The position numbers and the translations under genes were made by a program. A stretch of DNA of 64,000 bases from Lachnospiraceae bacterium (GTDB lineage Bacteria > Bacillota_A > Clostridia > Lachnospirales > Lachnospiraceae): contig JAEEWS010000006.1 in assembly GCA_016287765.1 (NCBI GenBank), positions 25,780 through 89,779 on the forward strand, read 5' to 3'. Positions 8,896-17,549 of this stretch are shown in pieces; the stretch's first letter is position 1, and each line of letters opens with the position of its first letter. The notes below the pieces were generated by a model. That model had not been told where the DNA came from. It was given only the letters and a program-made list of their open reading frames with translations, and made no database searches.

Positions 8896-10555
8896 TTTTC
8901 TTTCCTTCTTTCAACATATCTTCACAGAAAATGCAAAATATGACTATAGCCCAGGCCTTGCGGTAGTACATAGGGTCTTCGGGGTATTTACGACATTTTT
9001 TTATGATATTTAATGCATATGTCTTGTTAATGAACTCGGAAACATCCGCATTCTTTACAATGCCTGCGGCCCAATCGTTCAATTCTCCGGCCATCCATAT
9101 CCTTACCGGAACAGGATAGCCTCTCTTCTTACCGTTTTTAACTTCATCTGTCAGAAGATCTCCGAAGGCTTCTCTTAATATTATCTTATTCTGTTCTCCC
9201 GAGATCTTTTCATCCCGTGTAAGAGTTCTGGCCAGATCCGTAACCTCATTGTCCATAAAAGGCGTAACGCATTTTACACCTCGTCCGGAACAGCCTTTTC
9301 CGCAGACCACATCTATGTCTCCGGGGAACCAAAGAGAGGTGTCGATATATTGCATCTTATCCATATCCGAGAGCCTGGCAGCTTTCTTATAATAGGGTGC
9401 AGTCACATCGGTAAATCTGACATTGGGATCAAAGTTTTTAAGAAGTTTCCTCTTCTCTCTGTCTCCGAAAAGGAATGTATTTCCCACAAATCTCTTTTCC
9501 AGGGGCACACATCCTCTTCTTAAAAGATCTTTTCCTCTCATACTGTCCGGAAGGATACGTGCAAAGAACCAGATCAATTTCTTTACTGCCGGCGAAAGTG
9601 CCATTATTTTAAGCACTTTTCCCCGGGGATTATATACATGGTATCCGCCCCAAAGTTCATCGGAGCCTTCCCCCGACAAGATCACATCCGTATTACCTGC
9701 AGCCGCCTGTGCAATAAGAGAAACTGCCGTAGCTGAGGGATCCGCTACCGGAACCCCCATTGCTTTAACCGCAAACGGAACCGCCGCTTTAAAATCATCT
9801 GCGTTAAGTCTGACGATCCTGTGCCTGATACCGTACTTTTGAGCAGACAGGGCAGCCACTTCGCTTTCGGAAAATCCCGGAACATCAAAAGCTATGGTAT
9901 AGGCTGTCATATCCGGATAGTCCTTGGCAGCTATAGCTGTAAGTATGGAAGAATCCAGTCCTCCCGAAAGAAACGCTGCCGGGTTCTTAGCCCCTTTAAG
10001 ATTTCTCTTCACCGCATCCGTAAGCTTTTCACGGATCTCTGCCTTAAATTCTTCCCTGTCCTTACCCCATATGGGCTCAGGCTTCCAGGTGTTGTACTCC
10101 TCCTGTGCAAACCCCACCTGTGAGACTTCGGCGAAATGTCCCGCTTTTAAGGCTTCCACCTCAAGTCCTATGGTCATTGGTTCAGGCACATATTGAAATG
10201 TAAAATAGTGCTGCAAAGCCACCGGATCTATCTTTCTGCCCGCAAATTCAAACACCGGCTCAAAGTCTGAGGAGATCATTATATTCTTGTCTTTTTGAGT
10301 ATAATAGATCTGCTTTCCGCCCAGCCTGTCTCTGCCGATGTACATTTCCCTCTTGTTCTTGTCAAACAGGGCCAGGGCAAAACATCCGTTAAAGCCGCTT
10401 ATCAGTTCCTCAAAAGTCCTTTTTGCATATAAAGACGCGATGGATTCTCTTGAATCCGCCTCACCGTCAAGAACATATATGATATCGTCATTTTCAAAAT
10501 CCGCTTTCGGAAAATCAGCAGTCTTGTTCACATAATCATATATTACGCTAAACAT
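8888..10555 (-). CDS. asnB: Asparagine synthetase-like protein lacking the glutaminase cysteine
   Basis: The synthetase half is intact: the PP-loop SGGLDSS for AMP-forming chemistry, SGEGSDELWGGYHVY, and the downstream asparagine synthase fold. The glutaminase half is shortened. Normal AsnB begins with a catalytic Cys2 in MCG and has NGEIYN about 70-75 residues in. This protein starts MFSVIYDYVNKT, has DGEADS where NGEIYN is expected, and then rejoins the family at FNGCFALALFDKNKREMYIGRDRLGGKQIYY. The pyrF stop TAA directly abuts this ATG, so no coding sequence for the missing part exists upstream. It may use ammonia or another nitrogen donor; the product is inferred. Confidence 0.8.
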   Translation of the reverse strand: MFSVIYDYVNKTADFPKADFENDDIIYVLDGEADSRESIASLYAKRTFEELISGFNGCFALALFDKNKREMYIGRDRLGGKQIYYTQKDKNIMISSDFEPVFEFAGRKIDPVALQHYFTFQYVPEPMTIGLEVEALKAGHFAEVSQVGFAQEEYNTWKPEPIWGKDREEFKAEIREKLTDAVKRNLKGAKNPAAFLSGGLDSSILTAIAAKDYPDMTAYTIAFDVPGFSESEVAALSAQKYGIRHRIVRLNADDFKAAVPFAVKAMGVPVADPSATAVSLIAQAAAGNTDVILSGEGSDELWGGYHVYNPRGKVLKIMALSPAVKKLIWFFARILPDSMRGKDLLRRGCVPLEKRFVGNTFLFGDREKRKLLKNFDPNVRFTDVTAPYYKKAARLSDMDKMQYIDTSLWFPGDIDVVCGKGCSGRGVKCVTPFMDNEVTDLARTLTRDEKISGEQNKIILREAFGDLLTDEVKNGKKRGYPVPVRIWMAGELNDWAAGIVKNADVSEFINKTYALNIIKKCRKYPEDPMYYRKAWAIVIFCIFCEDMLKEGKKNG

Positions 10556-11473
10556 TTACAGGTTCTCCTTGATATCCTTCTTCATGGCAAGTACCGCTTC
10601 TCTGGCTGCATCCGCAAATCCTCTTTCACCGTACTTACTGTATGCTTCCTGCTTATATGCTGCTATTATGCCTCTGGATGAATTAATGATAGCACCCAGA
10701 CCGTCTTTGTTGAAGAAATGTTTGAGATCCTTGCCCTTACCGCCCTGTGCTCCGTAACCGGGAACAAGGATATAAGTGTTGGGCATCAGTTTTCTGAGTC
10801 TTTCGCCCTGCTCGGGATAGGTAGCTCCCACAACAGCGCCTACATTGGAATAGGTACCGTCCATGGAGGCAGCGCCCCATTCAACCACCTTATCGGCCAC
10901 ATGCTCGTAAAGAGGTCTGCCGTCGATGAGTCGATCCTGGAACTCCCCACTGGAAGGATTGGAGGTCTTGACGAGAACAAATATGCCTTTATCACATTCG
11001 TTACATACGTCTACAAAGGGCTTAACGCCATCGGTTCCGAGATAGGGATTCACTGTTGCGAAATCACTTTCGAAGGGTCTGTACTCCTTATTCATGATCT
11101 TTATATTTCCCAGATGGGCTGTGGCATAGGCTGCGCTGGTGGATCCGATATCGCCTCTCTTAACATCGGCGATTACAACAAGGCCCTTTTCCTTGGCGTA
11201 TTTCAATGTATCAAAGTAGCACTTGAGGCCCGGGATACCAAACTGCTCATACATGGCAACCTGAGGCTTTACAGCCGGAACCAGATCGTAAATGGCATCT
11301 ATTAACTTCTTGTTATATTCAAGGATGGCATCGGCCGCACATTCGGGTGTTTCCCCTAAAGACTCTTTTCTTTCCTCCAGTAAAAACGCGGGAACATAGG
11401 AAAGCATGGGATCAAGGCCCACAACTATGGGTGCATCCTTCTTAACGATCTCATCGATCAGCTTTTTGATCAT
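10556..11473 (-). CDS. pyrF: Orotidine 5'-phosphate decarboxylase, PyrF type 2
   Basis: Last step of UMP synthesis: decarboxylates OMP. The 305-residue length and opening (IVVGLDPML) fit the longer type 2 enzymes. The catalytic DxKxxD-like signature is in VIADVKRGDIGSTSAAYA, and the phosphate-gripping region contains VPGYGAQGGKGKD. The start overlaps the pyrC end by 23 bases, and GGAGG lies 11 bases upstream. The stop is immediately followed by the ATG of the asnB-like gene, so translation of the two is coupled. Confidence 0.95.
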   Translation of the reverse strand: MIKKLIDEIVKKDAPIVVGLDPMLSYVPAFLLEERKESLGETPECAADAILEYNKKLIDAIYDLVPAVKPQVAMYEQFGIPGLKCYFDTLKYAKEKGLVVIADVKRGDIGSTSAAYATAHLGNIKIMNKEYRPFESDFATVNPYLGTDGVKPFVDVCNECDKGIFVLVKTSNPSSGEFQDRLIDGRPLYEHVADKVVEWGAASMDGTYSNVGAVVGATYPEQGERLRKLMPNTYILVPGYGAQGGKGKDLKHFFNKDGLGAIINSSRGIIAAYKQEAYSKYGERGFADAAREAVLAMKKDIKENL

Positions 11474-12752
11474 AAACTACAGAACCTCCTGCTATTGTAT
11501 ATTTTATCCTTCCGAAAACTCTTCTTCCGGTAAAGGGTGTATTTACGCCCTTTGACTTAAAATCAGCGGGGTCTATGGCATATTCTTCCTCAAGGTCAAC
11601 AATGACCAAGTCCGCAGGATAACCTTCCTTAAGACTTCCCGTTTCTCTCTTAAGGATCTCTGCCGGACGGTTACTCATACGGTCCACCAGATCGGAAAGG
11701 CTCATTTTCCCGTTCTTTACCAATTCCGTATAACAAACTGCGAAGGAGGTTTCCAGTCCCACTATGCCAAAGGGAGCTTTTAAGAAGGATTGTTCCTTTT
11801 CTTCTTTGGAATGGGGTGCGTGATCCGTGGAGATCACATCCATTGTTCCGTCGGTCAATGCAGCCTTAAGAGCGAGTCTGTCTTCCTCAGCCCTTAAAGG
11901 CGGATTCATTTTATAATTACCGAAGTCACAGGGAATATCCTCTTCCGTAAGTGCTATATAATGGGGACAGGTTTCCCCCGAAATATTCTTATATTTCTTT
12001 TTTGCTTCTTTCAGAAGTACCGTTGAACCGGCTGTAGTACAATGGCAGAGATGAAGCCTTGCTCCGGTTTCTTCGGCAAGAAGGATATCTCTTTCCTCTA
12101 TTATCTCTTCCACTCTGTTGGCTATACCGGGTAAGCCCAGTTCCTTTGATCTCTTTCCTTCATTCATAACACCGCCCTTAACAAGGGTGGCATCTTCACA
12201 ATGGTCAAAAATAGGAATATCTGCTTCTTTGGCTATTTCCATAGCCTTTTTCATAACTGCCGGATCCATAACAGACTTGCCGTCCTCACTGATGGCACAT
12301 GCTCCTGCCGCTTTCAGGCCGGGGATATCGGTTATTTCCTTTCCCATCTGGCCCATGGTTACGGCTCCAATGGGAAGCACATTTATCTTAGTCACCTTTT
12401 TTGCCTTTTCCACCGCCTCAAGTATCTTTTCCGGCGTATCGATCACAGGCCTGGTGTTGGGCATCATGCATACTGTGGTGAAACCTCCCGCAGCCGCTGC
12501 TCTTGCACCTGTCTCAATGGTCTCCTTATACTCAAAACCCGGTTCTCTGAAATGAACATGCAGGTCGATCAGTCCCGGAAGTACATGAAGCCCGGAGGCA
12601 TTTATCACCTCTGCACCTTCAAAGCCTTCAAGCCTGTCTTCTTTGGTTACTTTTTTAATCTTTCCGTCACTTACAAAAAGATTGTACACCCCATCCAAGC
12701 CACTTGCGGGATCAATGAGATGTCCGTTTTTAACGATCACTTTGTCATTCAT
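11451..12752 (-). CDS. pyrC: Dihydroorotase
   Basis: Zinc amidohydrolase that cyclises carbamoyl-aspartate to dihydroorotate in de novo pyrimidine synthesis. Metal ligands are seen in LPGLIDLHVHFREPGFEYKE, the bridging position in the middle of the barrel, HCEDATL, LHLCHCTTAGS and the catalytic aspartate in VISTDHAPHSKEEK. The 433 residues are normal for the class I type. It overlaps truA by eight bases and pyrF by 23. No pyrimidine attenuator (PyrR) leader is visible ahead of it, because it sits deep in an operon. Confidence 0.96.
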   Translation of the reverse strand: MNDKVIVKNGHLIDPASGLDGVYNLFVSDGKIKKVTKEDRLEGFEGAEVINASGLHVLPGLIDLHVHFREPGFEYKETIETGARAAAAGGFTTVCMMPNTRPVIDTPEKILEAVEKAKKVTKINVLPIGAVTMGQMGKEITDIPGLKAAGACAISEDGKSVMDPAVMKKAMEIAKEADIPIFDHCEDATLVKGGVMNEGKRSKELGLPGIANRVEEIIEERDILLAEETGARLHLCHCTTAGSTVLLKEAKKKYKNISGETCPHYIALTEEDIPCDFGNYKMNPPLRAEEDRLALKAALTDGTMDVISTDHAPHSKEEKEQSFLKAPFGIVGLETSFAVCYTELVKNGKMSLSDLVDRMSNRPAEILKRETGSLKEGYPADLVIVDLEEEYAIDPADFKSKGVNTPFTGRRVFGRIKYTIAGGSVVYDQKADR

Positions 12753-13497
12753 ATTTCACATCCGTAAGAAAAAGTCCTTTTGAATCAATGGCCTCGGGCG
12801 CAAGAGAACGATCACCGGTTTCAAATATCTTCGGTATCACGGTAGCCTCTTTCTCCCCTGTTCCTATCTCTATCAGCAGCGCGATCATGATGCGGACCAT
12901 ATTGGGCCAGAAATCATCGCCGCTTACGGTAAATGAGATCTCATTACCGCTCTTATATATATCTAAAGCGGTGATCTCCCTGACTGTGGACTTTTTCATT
13001 CTCTTATTGTCGGAAAAGCCCGCAAAATCGTGCTTTCCGATAAAGAAAGCCGCAGCCTTCTTCATCCTGTCCACATCGGGATTTTTAAAGCAATAATAAT
13101 TGTATTTTCTCTCAAAAACGGAGGGAACATCTCCCACCGTTATGCGATATTCAAAAGTAAAGCCTTTGGCATTAAAAGCAGGATGAAAACGTTCATCTGC
13201 TTCGCTCGCTTCAAGAACAGCTATATCTCTGGGAAGATAACGGTTTAAGTATCTTTTGATCTCCAAAGGACTTTTTTCCGAGCCGGTCTTAAAAGCAGCC
13301 ACCTGTCTGTAGGCATGTACACCGGCCTCGGTCCTGATAGCTCCGATGAGCTCCGTGTCCTTTTGCTCCATTTCCTTTAAAACATCAACGATCTTATCGG
13401 ATACAGATCCGTTTTTCCCCCGACTGCCGGTTTTTGCTTCAACCCAGCCGTCGTATCTTGATCCGTCATATTCTATTATAAGTTTTATATTTCTCAT
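12745..13497 (-). CDS. truA: TruA-like tRNA pseudouridine synthase with Asp-to-Glu at the catalytic position
   Basis: TruA converts uridines 38-40 of tRNA anticodon stems to pseudouridine. The fold is recognisable from IEYDGSRYDGW, FNAKGFTFEYRI, FIGKHDFAGFSD and FWPNMVRIMIALLIEIG. The essential motif is normally RTDAGVHA; here it is RTEAGVHAYRQVA, with Glu57 in place of the catalytic Asp. The segment between the first two strands (about residues 19-35) is also unusual. At 250 residues the length is normal. It may be a divergent paralogue with altered activity or a true TruA tolerating Glu. It overlaps its upstream and downstream genes. Confidence 0.82.
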   Translation of the reverse strand: MRNIKLIIEYDGSRYDGWVEAKTGSRGKNGSVSDKIVDVLKEMEQKDTELIGAIRTEAGVHAYRQVAAFKTGSEKSPLEIKRYLNRYLPRDIAVLEASEADERFHPAFNAKGFTFEYRITVGDVPSVFERKYNYYCFKNPDVDRMKKAAAFFIGKHDFAGFSDNKRMKKSTVREITALDIYKSGNEISFTVSGDDFWPNMVRIMIALLIEIGTGEKEATVIPKIFETGDRSLAPEAIDSKGLFLTDVKYE

Positions 13498-14390
13498 TGA
13501 GCCTTTCCTGCAAAATAACTTTCTATTCCGTCGCAGATAGCTGTGACGAGCTTATTTTGATAATCTTCCGAAGCAAGGTTTGCCGCTTCTTCGGCATTTG
13601 ACAGATACCCAAGCTGCATGATGCAGGCAGGCATTTCTGCGTAATTCAAAAGTGCCAGCTTATTGTTTCCGTTCTGCACTCCTCTGTCTCTTGCTCCTGT
13701 AGCCTTTACGACCGCATCCCTGATCAGATCCGCAAGGGTTCTGTTATCCTTTGCCAGTTTTCCGGAGTAGGGGTTATCGCTTTCCGCCACCTGGGAATAA
13801 ATACCGCTGACGTCTGCATTGCCAAAGGCATCAACCTCAATTCCCACAAGGATATCCGCCTTTTTATCATTTGCAAACAGCGCACGCTCCATATTGGAAA
13901 TGTTGATATCATTTTCCGTTCTGGTCATGACTACGGCATAGCCTCTGCTTTCCAGTTCAGCCTTAACCTTTTCCGCCATTTTAAGATTCCATTCATATTC
14001 CTTAAGACCCAGGCTTTCATTCCTTGCGCCTTCACTCTTCATCCTGTAACCGTTTTCCGCAGCTCCGGGACCTATGGGCTCCTCAGCCAGATCCGCCTTC
14101 ATCTGATGTCCGGGATCAAGGCAGACAAAAGCCTTTGGTGTGGGACTAAGTGTGGGCGTAGGGCTCAAAGTGCTTGTGGGACTGGGTGTCGATGTGGGTG
14201 TGGCCGGCACGGGACTCGGGGTCTCAAGCTGAGCTACAGAAGTTGTGGGAACAGGAGTTGTTCCCGCATCAGAGGGACCGTTATTCTTTTTATTTTTTAC
14301 GACAGTGACTATTCCCAATACCACTATCGTTATCAGAAGAGCTGCCACAACAACTATCATTATCGTCGTAACCACATTGTTTCGCTTCAT
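13494..14390 (-). CDS. Amidase_3-like cell-wall amidase homologue with altered active site
   Basis: One N-terminal membrane helix (about residues 8-31) anchors the protein outside the cell. A Thr/Pro/Ser linker with repeated SPTPT-like units (about 44-86) leads to an N-acetylmuramoyl-L-alanine amidase fold. The first zinc histidine (DPGHQ, H95) and a glutamate in LKEYEWNLK (E131) are kept. The third zinc ligand, normally His in SIHxNA, is Glu185 in VGIEVDAFGN. The catalytic Glu of the ExGFLSN motif is Gln259 in MQLGYLSNAEEA. Hydrolytic activity is therefore doubtful; a peptidoglycan-binding or regulatory role is possible. It is the first gene of the truA-pyr operon. Confidence 0.85.
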   Translation of the reverse strand: MKRNNVVTTIMIVVVAALLITIVVLGIVTVVKNKKNNGPSDAGTTPVPTTSVAQLETPSPVPATPTSTPSPTSTLSPTPTLSPTPKAFVCLDPGHQMKADLAEEPIGPGAAENGYRMKSEGARNESLGLKEYEWNLKMAEKVKAELESRGYAVVMTRTENDINISNMERALFANDKKADILVGIEVDAFGNADVSGIYSQVAESDNPYSGKLAKDNRTLADLIRDAVVKATGARDRGVQNGNNKLALLNYAEMPACIMQLGYLSNAEEAANLASEDYQNKLVTAICDGIESYFAGKAQ

Positions 14391-14528
14391 AATATCTACC
14401 TTTCTGTTTTGATAAACGTCACAGATTTAGTTCTTATCATTTTCTATGCATACCATATGTAGTATATCACATTCTTCCGAGGCGTACAAGATAAATGCGT
14501 TTTCAAAGAAAAAAAGATGATTTTCCCC

Positions 14529-14558
14529 TTGACAATCCAGATATAATTGTGGTAATAT
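14529..14558 (+). promoter_or_regulatory. Promoter of tRNA-Thr
   Basis: TTGACA, an 18-base spacer and TAATAT lie about 38 bases before the tRNA. The layout resembles the promoter of the tRNA-Val/tRNA-Met pair at 19.46 kb. Confidence 0.75.
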
Positions 14559-14596
14559 AAGCGCTCGTGAGGCAAGACCTCCTCACAGTTACACAA

Positions 14597-14669
<73 letters not shown>

Positions 14670-14678
14670 TTGATCATT

Positions 14679-14713
14679 AAAAAACCGGCATCCTTTAAGA
14701 TGTCGGTTTTTCT
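14679..14713. terminator. Bidirectional terminator between tRNA-Thr and rlmB
   Basis: AAAAACCGGCATC, a six-base loop and GATGTCGGTTTTT. It serves the plus-strand tRNA and, read on the other strand, the rlmB-mrnC-cysS side. Confidence 0.88.
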
Positions 14714-14722
14714 TTATTCTTA

Positions 14723-15472
14723 TCAACCTCTCTGACGAACGATCTCGTAAGCCAAAATTCCCATGGCCACGGATGCGTTAAGTGAATCGATCTGTCCCTT
14801 CATTGGAATGGAGGCTATGAAGTCACAGTTCTCTTTTACAAGCCTGCTCACTCCGTCTCCCTCACTTCCGATAACAAGTCCCATGGGGCCTTTAAGATTC
14901 AGATTATACATGATCTCCCCATCCATGTCGGCACATGCGAACCACAACCCCTTATTTTTAAGATCTTTCATTGTCTGTACCAGATTGGTGACCTTTGCTA
15001 CGGGCGTATAATTAAGAGCACCGGCGGAAGTCTTGGCAACTGTTGCTGTAAGTCCCACTGCCCTATGCTTAGGGATGATGACTCCGTGAGCTCCCGCCAG
15101 ATTTGCGGTTCTGATGATGGCGCCCAGATTATGAGGGTCCTCTATGCCGTCAAGAAGCACGATAAAAGGATCTTCTCCCTTCTTTCTTGCCATTTCCAAA
15201 ATATCATCCACTTCCACATAGTCGTAAGCCGCAGTGATGGCGATAACCCCCTGATGCTTACCTGTTTCCGAAAGCTGATCCAGTCTTTCCTTTGAAACAA
15301 AGTTGAGGATGGTATCACCCTTTTTCGCTTCACGCACTATGGTTCTCACCGGTCCGTCCTGACAGCCGTCAAGAACAAAAAGCTTGTCCACCGTCTTTCC
15401 TGCGCGGAAAGCTTCAAGCACCGCATTTCTGCCTTCTATCTTAGTTTCGTTTATCTGTGTTTCCTCATTCAT
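14723..15472 (-). CDS. rlmB: 23S rRNA 2'-O-ribose methyltransferase RlmB-like (TrmH/SpoU family)
   Basis: SAM-dependent methyltransferase with the trefoil-knot fold. The N-terminal substrate-binding domain (IEGRNAVLEAFRAGKTVDKLFV) is followed by family motifs LLDGIEDPHNLGAIIRTA, LVIGSEGDGVSRL and IPMKGQIDSLNASVAMGILAYE. The frame is open back to 15514, but those extra residues overlap mrnC by 50 bases. ATG 15472, next to the mrnC stop, gives 249 residues, the usual size. Together with mrnC and cysS it forms an arrangement common in Firmicutes. Confidence 0.93.
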   Translation of the reverse strand: MNEETQINETKIEGRNAVLEAFRAGKTVDKLFVLDGCQDGPVRTIVREAKKGDTILNFVSKERLDQLSETGKHQGVIAITAAYDYVEVDDILEMARKKGEDPFIVLLDGIEDPHNLGAIIRTANLAGAHGVIIPKHRAVGLTATVAKTSAGALNYTPVAKVTNLVQTMKDLKNKGLWFACADMDGEIMYNLNLKGPMGLVIGSEGDGVSRLVKENCDFIASIPMKGQIDSLNASVAMGILAYEIVRQRG

Positions 15473-15911
15473 TTCGCATTTCTCCGTTGCTATCATCATT
15501 CCTGATTGCTTCAAAACCTTTATGTATTATCTCATACATCCTGGCATATTCCTTCTTTAGGTACAACCAGCCTATCACCGCTTCAAAGCCTGTGGCTTTG
15601 TGATAATCACCCAGTGAAGCATTTTTCGCAGGAGAATAGCTTTTTGCGTTTCTGCCGCGACGATATATGCCTTGCTCTTCTTCCGTAAGATATTCCATGA
15701 TCCCGGTGATCATTTTTGCCTGAGTTACCGCTTTAGCCAGATTGCTGGCCTTACGGTTCAGCTTGTCCACAGCGGTAGCGCCTTCCGAAAGAAGGCAGGT
15801 GCGGATCACCAGTTCATAGGCGCAATCGCCTATATAGGCCAGATCTAAAGGCGGATATTGATCCGCCTCAAAATCCTTAAGGTTAAATTCCTTGTAAAAT
15901 TCCTCGTTCAA
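15465..15911 (-). CDS. mrnC: Mini-ribonuclease III
   Basis: RNase III-like endonuclease without the RNA-binding domain, needed for 23S rRNA 3'-end maturation in Firmicutes. The dimeric catalytic domain shows PPLDLAYIGDCAYELVIRTCLL near the N-terminus and ATGFEAVIGWLYL near the C-terminus, the two acidic regions of the active site. The start codon is TTG at 15911, five bases after AAGGAG. The 148 residues fit. It lies between cysS (22 bases upstream) and rlmB (overlapping by eight bases). Confidence 0.92.
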   Translation of the reverse strand: MNEEFYKEFNLKDFEADQYPPLDLAYIGDCAYELVIRTCLLSEGATAVDKLNRKASNLAKAVTQAKMITGIMEYLTEEEQGIYRRGRNAKSYSPAKNASLGDYHKATGFEAVIGWLYLKKEYARMYEIIHKGFEAIRNDDSNGEMRNE

Positions 15912-15933
15912 TTCGACTCCTTAGATCCGAAAA

Positions 15934-17466
15934 CTATACAAGTTCCCAGACAGTTCCTTCTCTTGTATCCTTAATGGCAATGCCCTTTTCCAGCAGTTCA
16001 TTCCTAATGGCATCTGCCTTTGCGAAATCCTTATTTTTCTTGGCTTCCTTACGCTCCTCGATCTTTGCGAGCACAAAAGCCTCGATCTCCGGATCCACAG
16101 CTGCCTTGGGCTCTTCCCTGTCCCTGGTGAGGTTAAGAGAAAGTACATAATCAAAGGCTTCGATAAGAACCAGTTTGGTAACGGTGTTTGCATCGGAGGA
16201 AAGCACGTCATAAACCACGGTAAGCCCCGAGGAAGTGTTAATGTCATTTCCCACTGCCGCCAGGAACTTATCGGAAAAATCGATGTACTTATCCGCATCG
16301 ACTTCAGTTCCCTTTACAGCCTTCAAAATGCTCTCTTCCATATTCTTTGAATAACGGTTTGCGGTTTTGCGCGCCTTCTCGATCTTGCCCGAGATCTCGG
16401 ATATCGCCTTATGATCAAGGCCTGCCTCTTTTTTAAGGGCATCGATCTTTTTGGTCAGCTTGTCATAGGCATTCCCCACGTTTGCAAGTGCATCAAAGGA
16501 AAATTCCAGAGGCTTCCTGTAGTGGGACTGGAGGCAGAACATCCTGTAAAGCATGGGATCGATATTCTGCTCCTCAAGGGAAGTCACTGTGATAAAACCG
16601 CCCTTGGACTTACTCATCTTGCCGTCCTTATTGTTAAGGTGATGCACATGGAACCAGTAATTTACCCACTTATGTCCCAGATAGCTTTCACTCTGTGCGA
16701 TCTCGTTCGTGTGGTGGGGGAACATATTGTCCACGCCGCCGCAATGTATGTCCATGCGATCTCCCAAATGCTTCATGCTGATGCAGGAGCACTCGATGTG
16801 CCAGCCGGGATAACCCACGCCCCAAGGGCTGGGCCACTTTAAAGCCTGATCCTCAAACTTGGATTTTGTGAACCAGAGCACAAAATCGTTCTTGTTCTTC
16901 TTATTCGTATCCTCGTCAACATCATCACGAACGCCCACAAGGAGTTCTTCCTCGTTCTGATTGCCGAATACATAGTAATCCTTAAGCTTGGAGGTATCAA
17001 AATAGATATTCTCCCCTGCCTTATAGGCATATCCTTTCTCAAGGAGCACTTCTATCATATTTATAAATTCGGGAATGCAATTTGTTGCAGGCTCCACCAC
17101 ATCGGGAGTCTTGATGTTAAGCTTACCGCAATCGGCCATGAAAGCATCGGTGTAGTACTTGGCGATCTCCATTACCGTCTTATGCTCACGCTTTGCACCC
17201 TTCACCATCTTGTCTTCACCGGTATCCGCATCGCTGGAAAGATGCCCCACGTCGGTTATGTTCATAACGCGCTTTACATCATATCCCGCATAACGGAGAG
17301 TTTTTTCCAGTACATCTTCCATTACATAGCTTCTTAAATTTCCGATGTGGGCAAAATGATAAACCGTAGGTCCGCAGGTATACATTGACACCTTGCCGTC
17401 CTCGTTGGGGATGAAGTTTTCAATCTTTCTTGTAAGTGTATTAAAAAGTGTGATCTTGTTTTCCAT
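15934..17466 (-). CDS. cysS: Cysteinyl-tRNA synthetase
   Basis: Class I synthetase that charges tRNA-Cys. Zinc- and ATP-binding signatures are CGPTVYHFAHIGNLRSYV (HIGH box), WHIECSC, HHTNEIAQSE and KMSKSKGGF, where the usual KMSKSLGN is slightly changed. The C-terminal anticodon-binding helices end in IRNELLEKGIAIKDTREGTVWELV. At 510 residues it is a little longer than the common 460-470 because of an insert around the DVDEDTNKKNKNDFVLW segment and a longer helical domain. ATG 17466 follows AAAGGAT. Promoter sequence upstream is not obvious. Confidence 0.97.
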   Translation of the reverse strand: MENKITLFNTLTRKIENFIPNEDGKVSMYTCGPTVYHFAHIGNLRSYVMEDVLEKTLRYAGYDVKRVMNITDVGHLSSDADTGEDKMVKGAKREHKTVMEIAKYYTDAFMADCGKLNIKTPDVVEPATNCIPEFINMIEVLLEKGYAYKAGENIYFDTSKLKDYYVFGNQNEEELLVGVRDDVDEDTNKKNKNDFVLWFTKSKFEDQALKWPSPWGVGYPGWHIECSCISMKHLGDRMDIHCGGVDNMFPHHTNEIAQSESYLGHKWVNYWFHVHHLNNKDGKMSKSKGGFITVTSLEEQNIDPMLYRMFCLQSHYRKPLEFSFDALANVGNAYDKLTKKIDALKKEAGLDHKAISEISGKIEKARKTANRYSKNMEESILKAVKGTEVDADKYIDFSDKFLAAVGNDINTSSGLTVVYDVLSSDANTVTKLVLIEAFDYVLSLNLTRDREEPKAAVDPEIEAFVLAKIEERKEAKKNKDFAKADAIRNELLEKGIAIKDTREGTVWELV

Positions 17467-17549
17467 GATTAATCCTTTCCGGTTTTAGAACGTATGTTCC
17501 GATAATATTTTTGTTTATTATCCTGTCTCGTGTATATGCAAAAGAACTT

